64,000 nucleotides of DNA from Aplectana chamaeleonis. Taxonomy: Eukaryota > Nematoda > Chromadorea > Rhabditida > Cosmocercidae. Positions within the stretch are counted from its first letter, which is position 1. Every line of letters begins with the position of its first letter. Made by a program: the position numbers and the translations under genes. The DNA lies in assembly GCA_029168955.1 (NCBI GenBank), contig JAPDOI010000367.1:310001-374000 (forward strand), written 5' to 3'. Positions 45,611-58,089 of the stretch are shown here, in pieces. The notes under the pieces are model-generated. The model was not told the DNA's origin, did not search any database, and saw only the letters and a program-made list of their open reading frames with translations.

Positions 45611-46657
45611 TGGCGAAAATATTATGGTATATTCGCGGCAGAATACCGGTGTTGCCGAGTTTAACATGATCGAAGCAAGGGGTTATCTAAATAATCCAAG
45701 GAATGCCTCCATTGCACCGCGAGTCTGCCGGGAATCTGTCGTTTCGGCTTCAGTACGGCACTGAGACTCATGTTCATAAGGTTAATTAGAGATATTTCGA
45801 TTCTCAAATTGTCTATGATCTGCATGAAGGAAAAAGAAAAAAAGAGTAATGATGAAGATGAAAAAGAAGTTAGCAAAGTTCGTTCAGACTCTGACCTTAG
45901 ACAAACTTTATGACCAACAGTTCTGACGAAGCTTCTTACTAGGGCTGTCTATTTAGATCACCCAGACGTCTGCATCGGATTGCATTCTAATTAGGTGCAC
46001 TTATCAGAGCATTTCCAAATTCAAGTGAAAAGCTGGTACGGAGATCTCAAATCGGAATACGGCCAATTGAAAAGAAGCTGAAATTAAAGAAACAATTATG
46101 AGCTTTAAACTTGCACTAAATGTTCTGGGTGCATTAAAAACAGCCAAAAAGGTTTCTTTTTCGACTTGTGTTGGAACGTTTTCAGTCCAAACTTTCTTCA
46201 GAGGAATGTTCGGGCCGCAGAGGACAAATATCAGTAAATTATACTAATACGTAGGTATGTAGAGTTCACATGTCTAAGAAAATACAGGGCCGATTTCAAT
46301 TTTTCGAAGGTGATTTATCTACAGTAACGTACCGTAAGCTGCCGACGTTCAGTTCAGCGCGAGAATTGACCTATTTAGACAACGTTTGGACCGAAAGTGT
46401 ATAAAAGTCCAAAATTCAAACTTCAAGCTACATTTGGTCCACCCAGGTGCATTTAGAGAGATTTTAAAACTGAAATTTCTTTCTTTACATTCCCCCTTCC
46501 ACAATCCTCCATGAACGACTTTCCGGAACTCTAGTTTGGTTTCGGGGTAGTCTTCTGTTTGGCAGGGGCATGACAGTAGGCCGGAGAATGAATGGTGAAA
46601 TATGTTGGGAACGATGTGCTACACCTATCGAGAGATCGTACAGCTCTGTACTACATA
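45611..46657. other. Unassigned stretch, no gene seen
   Basis: No recognisable coding sequence or repeat end. Confidence 0.4.
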
Positions 46658-46903
46658 TTAGGTTGATGCAAAAATCCTTCGTCACCGATTGGGCTGATCA
46701 TGAATTCCCGACGCGTAGAGCTCTGGCTGTTTCGAGTCGAAGTATTCTTCTAAGGCCATTTTGACTTCGTCTCCGTTACTAAAGTGTTTTCCTTCCAGGA
46801 AGTGCTGCATCGAGCGGAACAGATGGTAGTCGGAAGGGGCAAGATCTGGGCTACTCTGAGAGAAATTGCCGCTGCGGCTCCGCGATAGTGCCGCCGCGGC
46901 TCC

Positions 46904-46918
46904 AAGGGATTATCTTAT
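46904..46918. repeat. LINE target-site duplication, left copy
   Basis: AAGGGATTATCTTAT, repeated exactly at 49576-49590. Confidence 0.9.
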
Positions 46919-49575
46919 CTTCTTCTTCTTCTTCAGCGTTTGTCCCGCATTGTAGCAGGGTCCGCTTTTCTCGAACGTTGCCGCCATTTAACCTTGTCAT
47001 TCGCGTTGTCAGGATGGAGGCCTGCAATTTTCATATCGTTGTGCAAAACATCCAGCCATCTCTGCTTAGGTCGTCCTCTTGGTCGCTGGCCCGTCACTTG
47101 CAGCTGCATAGCCGCTTTCGCTGTCGAGTGTTCTCCAGCTCGCAGAACGTGCCCATACCATCTTAGGCGATTTTCGCGAAGTTTGTCCGAAATGGGCGCA
47201 ACACCGTATCTTTCACGCACATCTTCATTCCGAACTCGGTCCAATCGGGTCAATCCACCACTCCACCTGAGCATCTTCGTTTCCATCACGGCTAGCCGTC
47301 GTTCTGCTTCCTTGGTCATTGGATAACACTCTGTGCCATACAGTGCGACGGGCCTCACAACCGAACGATAAATCTTTGACTTAAGCCTGTCGCAAACCTT
47401 TTTATCACAGAGCACTCCACTCGCGGTACGCCACTTCAACCAAGCAGCAAGATGCGTGCGTCGACTTCAGCCGTCAGCGTTCCATCATCGCAAAGCGTTG
47501 ATCCAAGATATCGAAACGTATGCGCTTTTGGCAAGACTGCGTTGTCGACTTGGATGGAATCGTCACAACTCGCATTTGTCATGTATTCGGTTTTCTTTTT
47601 ATTGAGTCGTAAGCCGAATGCTGCCAGTCTGTCGTGCCAAGCTTGAACTTGTGCTTGTAGGTTTCCTTTGCTGTCTGAGGCGAGCATCACGTCGTCAGCA
47701 TACAACAGGGTCCAAGGAGCTGAACTCTGCAAATCTCGCGTGATGACATCCATGACGATGATGAAGAGCAGCGGGGAGAGGGCGGAGCCTTGATGAATTC
47801 CAACAGTGATTCGAAAAGGCCTTGATGTTCCTCCCGCGCATCGTATGCAACTTGACGTGTCCACGTACAAAAGCTTCACCCAATCGATCAATTCTTCGGG
47901 GACATCTCGGCTACGCAGAGCGTACCATATTACTTCGTGAGGGACACTGTCGAACGCTTTCTCAAGATCAAGAAAGGCGAGGTGAACAGCTTCTCCTTTT
48001 TCACGATGCTTTTCCACAAGAAGTCGGGTCGCATGGATAGCATCGACGGTGCCGCAGTTCCTGACAAAACCACACTGATTTACGCTCAGCTCAACGACAT
48101 CACGAATTCTTCTATCCAGAATCCTCTCGAAAATCTTCATTGTATGGCTAAGAAGTCGGATGGGCCGGTAGTTGCAACAGTCAGCAGGACTCCCTTTCTT
48201 CTTGAAAATCGGGACTGTGGTGCTTGACTTTCAATCTGAGGGAACCTTGCACTCAGTCACAATGCGGTTGAATAACAATGCAAGCCAGGCAGTTGGGTTC
48301 CAACGTCGACTCTTCCATAACTCGGCGGCAATATCATCAGGTCCGGGAGCTTTGCCATTCTTCATCGCTTTCAAAGCCTCTGCTACTTCGCTCGCTGTGA
48401 TAGGCGACACCGCCCCATAAACCGGAAGAGCATGAGGTAACGGGGAATGCGAGAACTCTTCTGTCGAAACCGCTTCGAAATACTGCCGCCACCTTTCCTT
48501 CGCCTGCTCAGCATTCGATAGCAGCCGACCATGTCCATCGTTTATCCCAACAAACTTCTCTATATCCTCCGTCTTTCGGTTTCGTGACCTGACGAGCCGG
48601 TAGAGATCGCGCTCGCCCTCTCTCGTGTCAAGCTTGCGATACAGAGCTTCGTATCGTTGACCTCTCGTTCTCGCTACTGCCTTCTTAGCCGCACTTTTCG
48701 CGACTTGATACTCTTTCCAGTTGGCCGGGGTTCTCTCTTTAAGGGAAGCGTGGTAAGAAATCTTCTTCCTTCGTACACATGCCTTTACTTCGTCAGTCCA
48801 TAACCACGCTTCCTTCTCGATGTACCTCCGTCCAGGCTTTGTCGTTCCAAGAACGGAGCGAGCAGCTTGAACTATGCTCCTCTTTGCTTCCTCCCAGCTC
48901 TCTTCGACGCTTGTGATCTGAGGTAGATGGATCCGAACAATTACTTCGGGTGCCTTGTCCTTGAAACTCCACCACTTGATCCTTGCAGGACCTGTGAGGT
49001 CTGCGCGCTGTTGTTTCAGAGGGCTAACGTGGAGCGTGCAGATGAGTGGACGATGTTGAGTAGCCACCGCCTCATAGGGAATCACTTTGGCATCAGTAAC
49101 TAACGTGCGGTCTTTCCTCCTCACAAGGAAGTAATCGATTTGCGACGAAACGGTTCCACTATGATACGTTGCTAGCTGAGAGCACCGCTTTTTATACCAT
49201 GTATTCAGCAGTATGAGGTCGTGACTACCAGCGTAGTCGAGAATCCGCTCGCCATCGTCATTTCTTCGTCCATAGCCGTACCCACCATGACTGGGATGTC
49301 CATTGCTCGCCTGTCCCACGTGTCCGTTCAAGTCGCCAGCTACAACAAGACAATCTTCTACCGGAACGGCAGCGGTTTCACTATCAAGGAGTGCCCAAAA
49401 ATCATCTTTCGTTCGTGACGAGCAGCCGCTCTGTGGAGCATATGCGCTGAAGAAATGCATCTTGCGAGAATTGATGACAAAAATTATTTTCATGAGACGG
49501 TCATCGTACCGGAAGACTTCAGCAACAGAATCACGATAGCGCTCAGAAACGATAACTCCAACTCCGTTTGTATAT
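46919..49575 (-). mobile_element. RTE-clade LINE, 5'-truncated (2,657 bp)
   Basis: Minus strand. The 3' tail is a GAAGAAGAAGA run (46919-46936). A 15-bp duplication flanks it. The 5' end cuts into the endonuclease, as expected from incomplete reverse transcription. It is distinct from the RTE at 19357-22620, being closer to the RTE-X/BovB style in its C-terminus. Confidence 0.9.
46933..49493 (-). pseudogene. LINE endonuclease (partial), RT and C-terminus
   Basis: 49493-48231 holds the endonuclease from within the domain (FSAYAPQSG, VVAGDLNGHVG, SQIDYFLVRR, ATQHRPLICTL) and the start of the RT (AMKNGKAPGPDDIAAELWK). A TGA at 48231-48233 replaces a Trp-type position. The same phase then continues at 48140-47436 with LDLEKAFDSVPHEVIW, GIHQGSALSPLLF, LLYADDVMLASD and FRYLGSTL. 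A frameshift near 47437 leads to the C-terminus at 47439-46933 (YGTECYPMTKEAERRL, TKMLRWSGGLTRLDR, LRENRLRWYGHVLRA), which ends in a stop near the tail. Inactive copy. Confidence 0.9.
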
Positions 49576-49590
49576 AAGGGATTATCTTAT
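49576..49590. repeat. LINE target-site duplication, right copy
   Basis: AAGGGATTATCTTAT, as at 46904-46918; the MITE sequence resumes directly after it. Confidence 0.9.
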
Positions 49591-50068
49591 ATGAAGTTAT
49601 TTTAGAATTTCAGTACAACTAAGTGGGCCTGACTATGTGTAAGAACAAAATTACGCACCTGCCGTTGTTACGTCCTCTATCTGATAAGGACAGAGGTTAC
49701 CGCCGTGTTTGCGCCCAAGGAAATACGGATAGTACTTTAAACTTCGGTGATTAAACAGGTGACAATTTCGTTTTACCACACAAGGCAGTACATCGTACTC
49801 CACGCGGGTTCGCTCCTGCATCCTTGCGGTGCCGGCGCGGTTCTAACGCGGAGCCGCTGCGGTACTATCGCGGCGATGCCGAGGCCCAAGACGCGGCAAC
49901 AGAATCGTTTGATGAGGGAGCCGCTGCGGCATTATCGCGGAACTATCGCGGCACAGTCGAGGGTCGCGGTACTGTCCCGGCACTGGCGCGGCGAATTCTC
50001 TCAGAGTATATGGAGGGTGAGGAAGAATTTCCGAGCCCAAGTCCAGGTCCACTGTTTGCCTTTCTTAC

Positions 50069-50343
50069 CTCGGAAAACCGGACAGAAACTGCTGGATCCG
50101 GGCTGGGAAGTTCTTCCTCACCCTCCATATAGCCCAGATCTTGCCCCTTCCGACTACCATCTGTTCCGCTCGATGCAGCACTTCCTGGATGGAAAACAGT
50201 TCACTAACGATGACGAAGTCAAAATGGCTTTAGAAGAATACTTCGACTCGAAACAGCCAGAGTTCTACGCGTCGGGAATTCATGATCAGCCCAATTGGTG
50301 GCAAAGGATCCTTGAATGTGATGTAAATTATGTTGTTGGGTGA
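50069..50343 (+). pseudogene. mariner transposase C-terminus (right arm)
   Basis: The frame reads TGQKLLDPGWEVLPHPPYS, then PDLAPSDYHLFRSMQHFLDG and ends ILECDVNYVVG at a stop. PPYSPDLAPSDYH holds the third catalytic Asp. The N-terminus and the first two Asp motifs are absent. Only a foldback relic of the gene remains. Confidence 0.85.
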
Positions 50344-50420
50344 GCCTTGTTTGTTTTTAAAATAAATGTTTTTTTATTCAAAGTCGTGAAAAGTCCGGAA
50401 ACTTTTGCATCAACCTAATA

Positions 50421-51057
50421 TAAATGGAAAAAAGTTGCAGCAGGAAGAGGATTTTTTTCACACGGATTCGTCGATTTTCTCAAAATGTTTATCACAACCA
50501 CGCGATTGGGCGATTGAAAACACCTCATATGGTGTTTGTTTTGCATGTACGCATTCGTAAACAAAACGAATCATCAGTGACTATAAACAAAAATGCAAAC
50601 ACAAACACATTTCATTGAAAATATACAGAATTCTATGTATATATGTCGACATTGAAATTAGATATAATTTAAACACATAGAAATTTTCCAATGGGGAAAT
50701 GCGAGTACGGGGCTGTGTCATTCCCTCCGTCGGCCAATGGGCTGAGGTCTCCGCCAGGACGTTGCCGATTGGCCGAAAGTACGAATAACCCCGCCCAGCA
50801 CTCCCATCTCCACCTGTACTAAAATCTCCTCGTGAAAGCTGCCAGTGACGCACGGCGACCGCATGGGCGGACGGTCTCATTCGGACGGACTTCACATCCG
50901 AAACCTTTAGCCTAGAAATCGTGATCAGTTGGAACACAATTTTTTGCGGGTCTCCCTTTAAGGATCAATAGAGGATGCAAAATGAGCAAATTCCCAATTT
51001 CCAACACTTTCAAAAAATTTCTGTTCTGAAATTCATGAGCCCCCGAATTCATGCGAT
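50421..51057. other. Unassigned stretch, no gene seen
   Basis: No gene or repeat end recognised. A GGGCGGACGGTCTC-type GC-rich patch lies at about 50865. Confidence 0.4.
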
Positions 51058-51061
51058 TTAA

Positions 51062-51658
51062 AGGCATCGTACACGATGAAAACCATATTTGGGTTTTTGA
51101 TGTTTTCGTGTTGTACTATCCCTATAGTGACTAACGGTAGCAAAACGCCCCCTCAAAAACGTCAACTTTTTGAGAAAAACCCATTTTTAGAAAGTTCATA
51201 GTAAATTTGAATTTCGCGCCGGCATCAACTTGTGATAGTTGCGCAGAGAATGCAAGGAACAGTCTTACGCTTCGTTCCTTGGCGCAGCGTTGGAAGCAAT
51301 TCATCGAGGATGCCGCTCAACTACGACTTCAGCGAAATTAAAATGGGCTACCCACCTGCTGCGTCCATTGCTGCCGGCTGCTTTCGATCGATGCCGAATT
51401 CGAAATCGAGTGGCGTGTGTATTGCGCCCTACGACGCGTCAAGGCACGCCCGCCGTCGGCAACCCAAGAGTTTTGTTCCTTGTAACAACGGATCGACCCT
51501 AAGGCCGGCCCCCCAAACAAAGGAAGCCATTTTGAGGTAAGCGAATCTCCACTCAGAGACGGTTTTGTAACTCCAAACTTTCTGAGTGACATTGTCATGG
51601 CCCACTAGTCCGAATGAACGCATAAACCCAAATTCGGTTTTCATCGTGGACGATGCCT
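51062..51658. mobile_element. TTAA-flanked MITE, 'AGGCATCG' family variant, 597 bp
   Basis: TTAA at 51058-51061 and 51659-51662. The ends are AGGCATCGTACACGATGAAAA and, on the other strand, AGGCATCGTCCACGATGAAAA. The interior differs from the other AGGCATCG copies and has no ORF of note. Confidence 0.75.
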
Positions 51659-51723
51659 TTAAGACACTTTTTCCGCGAAGATACTTTACAGGAACGAATT
51701 CACCCGATGTGAGAGCGCCATTA

Positions 51724-52518
51724 TACAATACCCGCGCTAAGTTTTGTAAAAACGGGGAGCATCTGGCAAACTTGGCAAAAAACCGTCCGTCTCATGTAAC
51801 TTTTTTGAATGAAGACTTTTTCAAATTCTGAAAACGCTATCACATTAACAGATCGAATTGCTACATAATCATGTGACTTGTTTGCCAAAATTCCCTGAAA
51901 TCGCTTTGTTCTTGGAGGAAATAATTTTTGCAATCGTTTCGAAAATCGTCGCGCGCGGCGAAGTGCGGCGAAACTTTGAGCAGTATTTGTACAAGTAATG
52001 GAAGAGAATTCTATATGATTTCTTCATAGATTAGGTGCAAGTGATAGCATCTCAAGGTCTGAGTTGGTTGAATTCTCTAAATCCTTCACTAAACACGCTT
52101 AGGAACTGCCTGAAAAGTCGGAATTTTGTTGCGAAAAGTCCGGACTCTTAAATGAAGGGTTTCGAAATTTCAACCAACATAAAACTTGAGATTCTCTTAT
52201 CTACACCTAATTTAGAAAGAAAGTATACAGTTTGCTTTTCCATTACTTGTACAAAAACTGCTCAAAGTTTAGCCACGCTTTGCCGCGCGCGACGTTTTTG
52301 AAAAACGAATGCAAAAACTATTTCCTCCAGAAACAAAGCGATTCTAGGGAATTTCGGCACACAGGTCACATAATTAGGTGGCAATTTGGTCTGTAAATAT
52401 GATAGCGTTTTCAGAATTTGAAAAAGTCTTCATTCAAAAAAGTTACATGAGTCGGACGCTTTTTTGCCAAGTTTGCCAGATGCTCCCTGTTTTTACAAAA
52501 CTTAGCGCGGGTATTGTA
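51724..52518. mobile_element. Foldback with about 330-bp arms (795 bp)
   Basis: The left arm runs from TACAATACCCGCGCTAAGTT through TTTTTTGAATGAAGACTTTT and GTCGCGCGCGGCGAAG to GTACAAGTAATGG. The right arm is the mirror, ending GCGGGTATTGTA at 52518. Arms are about 90% alike by eye. No transposase. Confidence 0.75.
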
Positions 52519-53399
52519 GGTTATCAGCTATGTGATCTCGATTTGCGTAATTTGACTTCTGAAATTTCAGCCCCTTAAAATTTTGAATTGTTCAATTTTT
52601 TTTGGAAAATCGTTCTTGCAAATAATGAATACGCCTTCATTTTTTCGCATCAAAATTCAAAAATCTAAATTTTTCGAAGTATATCAATGCCTGTGGGGAA
52701 GCGCCACATATTCGACTTCCATTCAGAATAGCAGAGACTTCTGATTGTGTACTGGGAATAATCAATGACTTGCACGGGCCAGCCGATGTTCAAGTCAATG
52801 GTCTCATCCTTCCAGACAAGTTGGGTACCAATTTACCGGCCCGGAGGGATAGACGGTTTGGTTGGTCTTGGGCGAGGATCGATCCCTCGACCGTGTGCGT
52901 AACAGTGGCGCCTCTTGTCACTGCCCCACACGCGCCCTCTTTCGGATTAAATGCCTTTTTATGACGCCTGTAGGTAAAATTGTGTGCGATAACCCGCGCT
53001 TACATTTGGTTACTCGCAAATTGGTTCAGGTAGTTTTTCGATTAGTCATTTCATTCAAAGGCAGTGTTCACGATAATTTTCATTTTTGAGATTATTCGCT
53101 ATACTGATTAAGTGGGCCCCCATAAGAACTAAAATGACGAAGAAATTGAGAAAAACGCACTAGGAGTAAACGAAATCCTCAAGTATTACCCCGTCTCTTA
53201 AGTATCACAGGAAGTCTTTGTTGGGACAATGAAATCCTTTGTGGACCCGTCCTTTGCAATTCTCTACTGCCTATTGCTCTGTTCTTTCCTTAGGGCCCTA
53301 ACTAATACTGCTTTGCATAAAATATTCCTCTGTTTTCGATTGACCTAATTTTCCACCGAAGGCAACCACCATGAACATGTTCATCCAGCGGGACAACTA
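52519..53399. other. Unassigned stretch
   Basis: 52771-52935 (GGGTACCAATTTACCGGCCC, GGGCGAGGATCGATCC) looks like a conserved but unplaced repeat fragment. No coding sequence seen. Confidence 0.35.
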
Positions 53400-54370
53400 C
53401 TCAGGAAAATGAAAACAAGTTACTTGTAGAATAAAAGCCCGAAAACAAGTTACTTGTAACAAAACTGAGCCGACCTAAGTTACTTGCGACTTATCTCATG
53501 TCATTTAACTTACATGTATCATATCGGTGGGATAAGTCGCAGAGATAAGTCGCAAGTAATTTACATCGGCTTAAAGGCAGTGTTCACGATGAAAATCGTT
53601 TTTTGTTTTCCCGTCTATCTTGAAAACGGCCTCATGCTGATTCCAATGATGTCTCTGAAATCTTACAAGACCTTCTGCGAACGGAGTTATGGTCCCTCAA
53701 AGATTGAGCTAAGGAAACATGGTGGACGAGTTGTCCGAGGCTTGTAACTTCCGTCTTTTGCAGCCAATGTATTCGAGCTGACCTGAGTAAAGAGAGAAGT
53801 TGAGAATGAAGGTAAGAACAGGGCTTTTGATCGGAAACCATCGCTCATCTGACAATGTCGAGCATTCGTTTGTTCACGTCGGTGGGCGTGTGTTGCGCTT
53901 TTGAGGTTTGCCTTGCGCTCGTTTTGGAGCTTTTCCTGGCTCGTTTTCATGCGTTCTTTCGACGTCAACGTTACAATGTGCCCCTCCACTACCCATTCCT
54001 AGTGGAAACTGAAACACATTTTTTATCGTGAACACTGCCTTTAAATGACCTGACATGAGTTGCAAGTAACTAACATCGGCTCAGATATGTTACAAGTAAC
54101 TTGTTCTCAATTGCTGAGAGGACACTGTTTTGCGTAGTGTGTGATCTGCGAGGCGCTCTCTGCGTCGCGTGTCGTCTGCGTAAAGTGATGGCCACCCATA
54201 GCGATAATTTAAATGTAAGTTACATGTAACATAAGTGCAACTTACATGCAATATAAATTTAAGTTGCATGTAATATAAATGTATTTTACATGTAATATAA
54301 ATGTAAGTTACTTGAGACATTGTGTTAAGTTACATTTATATTACAAGTAACTTGTTTTGATTTTTCTGAG
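53400..54370. mobile_element. Palindromic TACATGTAAC-rich DNA element B (split by MITE)
   Basis: Starts CTCAGGAAAATGAAAACAAG and ends with CTTGTTTTGATTTTTCTGAG at 54370, with TA on both sides. It shares TTACTTGCGACTTATCTCA, GATCTGCGAGGCG/CTCTGCGTCGCGTG and GGCCACCCATAG with element A. A TTAA MITE lies inside at 53575-54040. Confidence 0.7.
53575..54040. mobile_element. TTAA-flanked MITE, 'AGGCAGTG' family, copy 2
   Basis: TTAA at 53571-53574 and 54041-54044. Ends AGGCAGTGTTCACGATGAAAA and complement. Interior as in 30715-31202. Nested in element B. Confidence 0.8.
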
Positions 54371-54853
54371 TAGTCCATGTTATAGAATAGTGTCACTGAA
54401 ATACGACGTTTCAATGCGTTTCTCGCCGTTTCTTCGTAATTTTGGTAACACTTGGAGGTCAGCGTATTGTTCTCAGTAAAAAAAAACTAGGGGACGAAAA
54501 CCATCGAGAACACTGCCTGTATACCTTGAAAAAGGGCTTGAATTTAGCTTCTTAAAGCCTTTGATCTAACAATAATGGAAGAACAGGCCATTAGGTGTAT
54601 AGGAATTGATTTTATAGTCGTTTCAAAGTGGACTTACATAGGGACCAAGAAGTGTGTGGTTTAGTGCAGCGTTGGTCACACATGGTTTACATAGGCTTCT
54701 GTTTTCATTAGGGTGACAAGAATTGACTCCTATAAGGCGGGTCCCGCCGGTGGACCATATGGTCGTGGTTTGGTTAAACTTTACCTGTAGTATTTTTTTA
54801 CGAATCTGGCTTCCGCAAGTTATCGGAATGTGTCAGTTGTTGACAGACTTTAA
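54371..54853. other. Unassigned stretch, no gene seen
   Basis: No recognisable gene or repeat end. Confidence 0.4.
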
Positions 54854-55337
54854 AGGCAGTGTTCACGATGAAAAATGTGTTTGTTTCCAGTAGGAATGGG
54901 TAGTGGAGGGGCAAACTGTAACGTTGACGTTGAAAGAACGCATGAAAACGAGCCAGGAAACGTTCCAAAAGAGCCCGAAGTTGCCACTTCGAGCGCAAGG
55001 AAAACCCAAAAAGCGCAACACACGCCCACCGACGTGAAAAAATGAATGCTCGAGATCGTGAGATGAGCGATGATTCTCAATCATGAGCTCCGTTCTTCCC
55101 TTCATTCCCAACTTCTCTCTTTACTCAGGTCAGCTCGCATAGATCGGCTGCAAAAGAAGGAAGTTACAAGCCTCGGAAAACTCGTCCAACACGTTTCCTT
55201 AGCTCAATCTTTTAGGGACAAAAGCTCCGTTCCCAGAAGGTCTTGTACGATATCAGAGACATCATTGAAATCAGCTTGTGGCCGTTTTCAAGATAGGCGG
55301 AAGAACAGAAAAACGATTTTCGTAGTGAACACTGCCT
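54854..55337. mobile_element. TTAA-flanked MITE, 'AGGCAGTG' family, copy 3 (reversed)
   Basis: TTAA at 54850-54853 and 55338-55341. The interior is the complement of 53575-54040 (AACGTTGACGTTGAAAGAACG, CACGCCCACCGACGTG, AGCGATGATTCTCAATC). Confidence 0.8.
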
Positions 55338-56021
55338 TTAAAGGAAGCCCCGGGGATAAGCTTGGGATGGTAAAAAAGTTCCGATCGAAGACTTAACGGA
55401 CACCGTGACAAATTCATGCATATCATAGCGGGAAGAAGGGGTAAACTCGTCATTGGAGTGACAAAATGGGGCTGGCAACGGCGGCCGGCGCCTCTTCGCG
55501 TCAGAACAAAGGCGGAGGCAAAACAAGCAATATAACTTAGCGAAAACAACGAGGGAGAGAAATCAATGAATTGCCGGAATCTACCCCACACCGGGACACG
55601 TGAAAGAGACCTATTAACAGCCATTGTCAGCTCGAGGGAAAACAGTGGTATTCCCATGAAATGCACTTCGACTCTGTACTTTTAGGCAAAGTCGGCTTTA
55701 GAACTTTATGGACCGCGTTTCCACACTGCGCGCCCACGGCTGTTTTGCTCCTGGGACCTCGTGTCCACACTGCGCACCCACGCAAAAAACTCGGGTTTTT
55801 CGTTTTACTTCAAGAAAAACGGATTCCCTCTAATTACTGTTTTTATATCTGTGCTTAATTCAACTTCCATAATTGGTATGAAGATATTGAACGTCATATA
55901 TCTCTTTTTAACGTAGGCAATCATAATAAAAAATTAGTTTGAAAACTCACTAAAGTGATTGACCGTGGAGTGCGCCGGTCCGCTACGGGGGCTAGCCGTG
56001 TAACGCGCGGTCTGTTAAGTC
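55338..56021. other. Unassigned stretch
   Basis: Contains a direct repeat of TCCACACTGCGC at 55719 and 55762. No gene recognised. Confidence 0.35.
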
Positions 56022-56025
56022 TTAC

Positions 56026-56505
56026 AGGCACTGTTCGCGATAAATTTCATCCTCGAGTTTTTCATGACAAACGCTTCTCGTGGCTCTCAGAAGCAGAACA
56101 GCGTCGAAAAAACAGGAAGAAAAGCTACCCAGGAGCCGCAAAACGGCTTAGAAAAGTGGGCAAACCCCGCCGCTATGGGCTCGTCCCGCCCCTTCTTGCC
56201 CCTCGACGTGAACAATGGAACACTCGAGATCGTGAGATGATGGTTTCCAATCAAAAGCCCCGTTCTTCCATTTATTCTCAACTTCTCCCTTTACTCAGGT
56301 CAGCCGCATACATTGGCTGCAAAAGACGGAAGTTACAAGCCTCGGACAACTCGTCCACCATTTCCCCTAGATCAATTTTTGGGGGACCATAACTCCATTC
56401 CCAGAAGGTCTTGTACGATTCCAGGAGCATTATTTGGATCAGAATGGGACCGGTTTCAAGATAGGCAAAAATACAGAAAAGCGATTTTTATCGCGAACAG
56501 TGCCT
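56026..56505. mobile_element. TTAA-type MITE, 'AGGCAGTG' family, copy 4 (reversed)
   Basis: Starts AGGCACTGTTCGCGATAAA after a decayed TTAC and ends TATCGCGAACAGTGCCT before TTAA (56506-56509). A further terminus (AAGCAGTGTTCACGATAAAC) starts straight after. The interior (GAACAATGGAACACTCGAG, CAAGCCTCGGACAACTCGTC) follows the family. Confidence 0.7.
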
Positions 56506-56529
56506 TTAAAAGCAGTGTTCACGATAAAC

Positions 56530-57650
56530 TTCTATTCTGGGATTACTTGCTAAAACAATTGCTTGGTCCCGCGTAGATCTGGAATGGCGAAGAGTTTGGG
56601 GAAAAGGCGCTAAAAGCGCTGTCCTTATCGGAACGAGTTTGTGGTCCGCAGTTACGGACAACCGCTGTTCAGCACGCAGCACTATACCGAAATTGCACGT
56701 GAAGGGAGATATTGAACAACAAGGTGCTTAAATCGCATGAAAGTGTGGCCACATGCACTCTGACCATAACCTACGAGCACTGCTGTGTTTTGTTCTTTAC
56801 CATTAAATGATGCCGCATGTAGACTTTTAATTTGCATGTAACATTAAAAAAAGGTAAACATTGCGTAGCGTCGCTCGTCGCCGGAACTATAGTCCCGGCC
56901 TTGGTGTTATCTCCGTTATTGTGAGGCCCTAGTTATACACCAGCGGAATGAAAACGTCCCGCGATGACATTGCCGCCGCTTGCTGCGTGAATCTAGGATT
57001 CGTCTGCAATGTTGCGTCTCCGGCGTCTTTGACGCAATACTGCGGACAAAAATTTCCAGGCGTTTTTAATAGTATTTTATCGGTTTTTTCGCTTCTGACA
57101 CTTTTCATTTGCAGAATAGCACTAATAATCAATTCCTCTCGTCATTACAGTGCTCTTTCTGTCGTTTTGGTAATGTTTTAACAATTTTAAATCTGAAAAA
57201 TAATCAGCTGGTGGAAATTGGCAAATTTCCAACAGGGCAGGTCCCGTAAGGATGCAGTATACGGTGCCGCGGCGTGTATAACTGCTCTGTGCGGCCTTCC
57301 GGCGCGTTTTTCTGCGACTACTGTTCCTTTTGGCTTGCCTGAGCGCAGTTAGGGCGCATATAAGTGATAGTTGTCTTGCTATTTCCGCAGCGTCCCGCCG
57401 GTGTATAACTAGGGCCTAACGACGGGGGTACCGAGTAGTATTTATCCGCGTGGTAATGATATGCATTGATTTGCGTCTCGTCTATTGTAATAAATACTTC
57501 CACTACTGACATAAAAAATACAAGTTAAACGCAGTGACCAAAATAAAATGATCATCGAGTTCACATCCGCAATGAAAACTTTTCTTGTCTGTTATTTTTT
57601 CAGTATCTGTTTTGTTTGTTTCTGCGGGATATCATCCTGCGTCTACAGAA
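56530..57650. other. Unassigned stretch, no gene seen
   Basis: A loose inverted pair (CTAGTTATACACCAGCGG at 56930; CGCCGGTGTATAACTAGGGCC at 57398) marks a foldback of roughly 500 bp, about 56925-57420. No ORF of note. Confidence 0.45.
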
Positions 57651-57651
57651 T

Positions 57652-57657
57652 AAAAAA

Positions 57658-57716
<59 letters not shown>

Positions 57717-57752
57717 ATGAATAAATAAATAAATAAATAAATAAATAATAAA
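57652..57752. repeat. (AAAT)n microsatellite left of the PLE
   Basis: About 24 AAAT units with one GAAT. A similar run lies on the right side of the element (60222-60292). Confidence 0.9.
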
Positions 57753-58089
57753 TACTGCCCATGTACGACTTTCAATTAATCTCGGCATTGACAAAGTTGA
57801 TATTGACAGTAGTTTTCTGCAGCTTAGAACCGAGTATGGTACAGGTTTATTCGGCCGACATTTCGGCGTTTGCGAGGACGTGCAAAACTCGATGCTCGGT
57901 TTACCGGTCTGGGTGGTAATAATATTTCAGCTGTCCCGCCCCCTCCATTTCCTAGTAATTTCCTTAGGCCGCAGGACCCTGATAGCGCGGCAGACGCAAA
58001 GTTTCGCATATTTTCAACCTCTTTGCTCATGGTACTTAGACGTTTCACGAGCAAACGCTGCGGTTGTAATCTTAGCGTCGGGCAAAAGC

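Larger units (their letters stand above)
46854..50006. mobile_element. CTCTGAGAG-type MITE, copy D (split by LINE)
   Basis: Ends CTCTGAGAGAAATTGCCGC and GCGGCGAATTCTCTCAGAG, flanked by TA at 46852-46853 and 50007-50008. Removing it with one TA restores the sequence of the right mariner arm (CCCTCCATATAGCCCAGATC), so TA is the target. Without the LINE it is 481 bp. Units of GCCGCTGCGGC type replace the GCCGCGAAATA of other copies. Confidence 0.75.
46658..50418. mobile_element. Foldback built from mariner 3' ends (hosting two later insertions)
   Basis: Both ends carry the mariner terminus TTAGGTTGATGCAAAA in inverted orientation, with TA on each side (46656-46657 and 50419-50420). The left arm (46658-46853 plus 50007-50068) is a minus-strand copy of the mariner 3' region. 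The right arm (50069-50418) is a plus-strand copy. They meet head to head near 50068. The terminus resembles that of Hsmar1-type mariners. A MITE and then a LINE later inserted in the left arm. Confidence 0.75.

Noticed and set aside
57600..57794. Hydrophobic minus-strand frame near the PLE
   Set aside because: Again the AAAT microsatellite.
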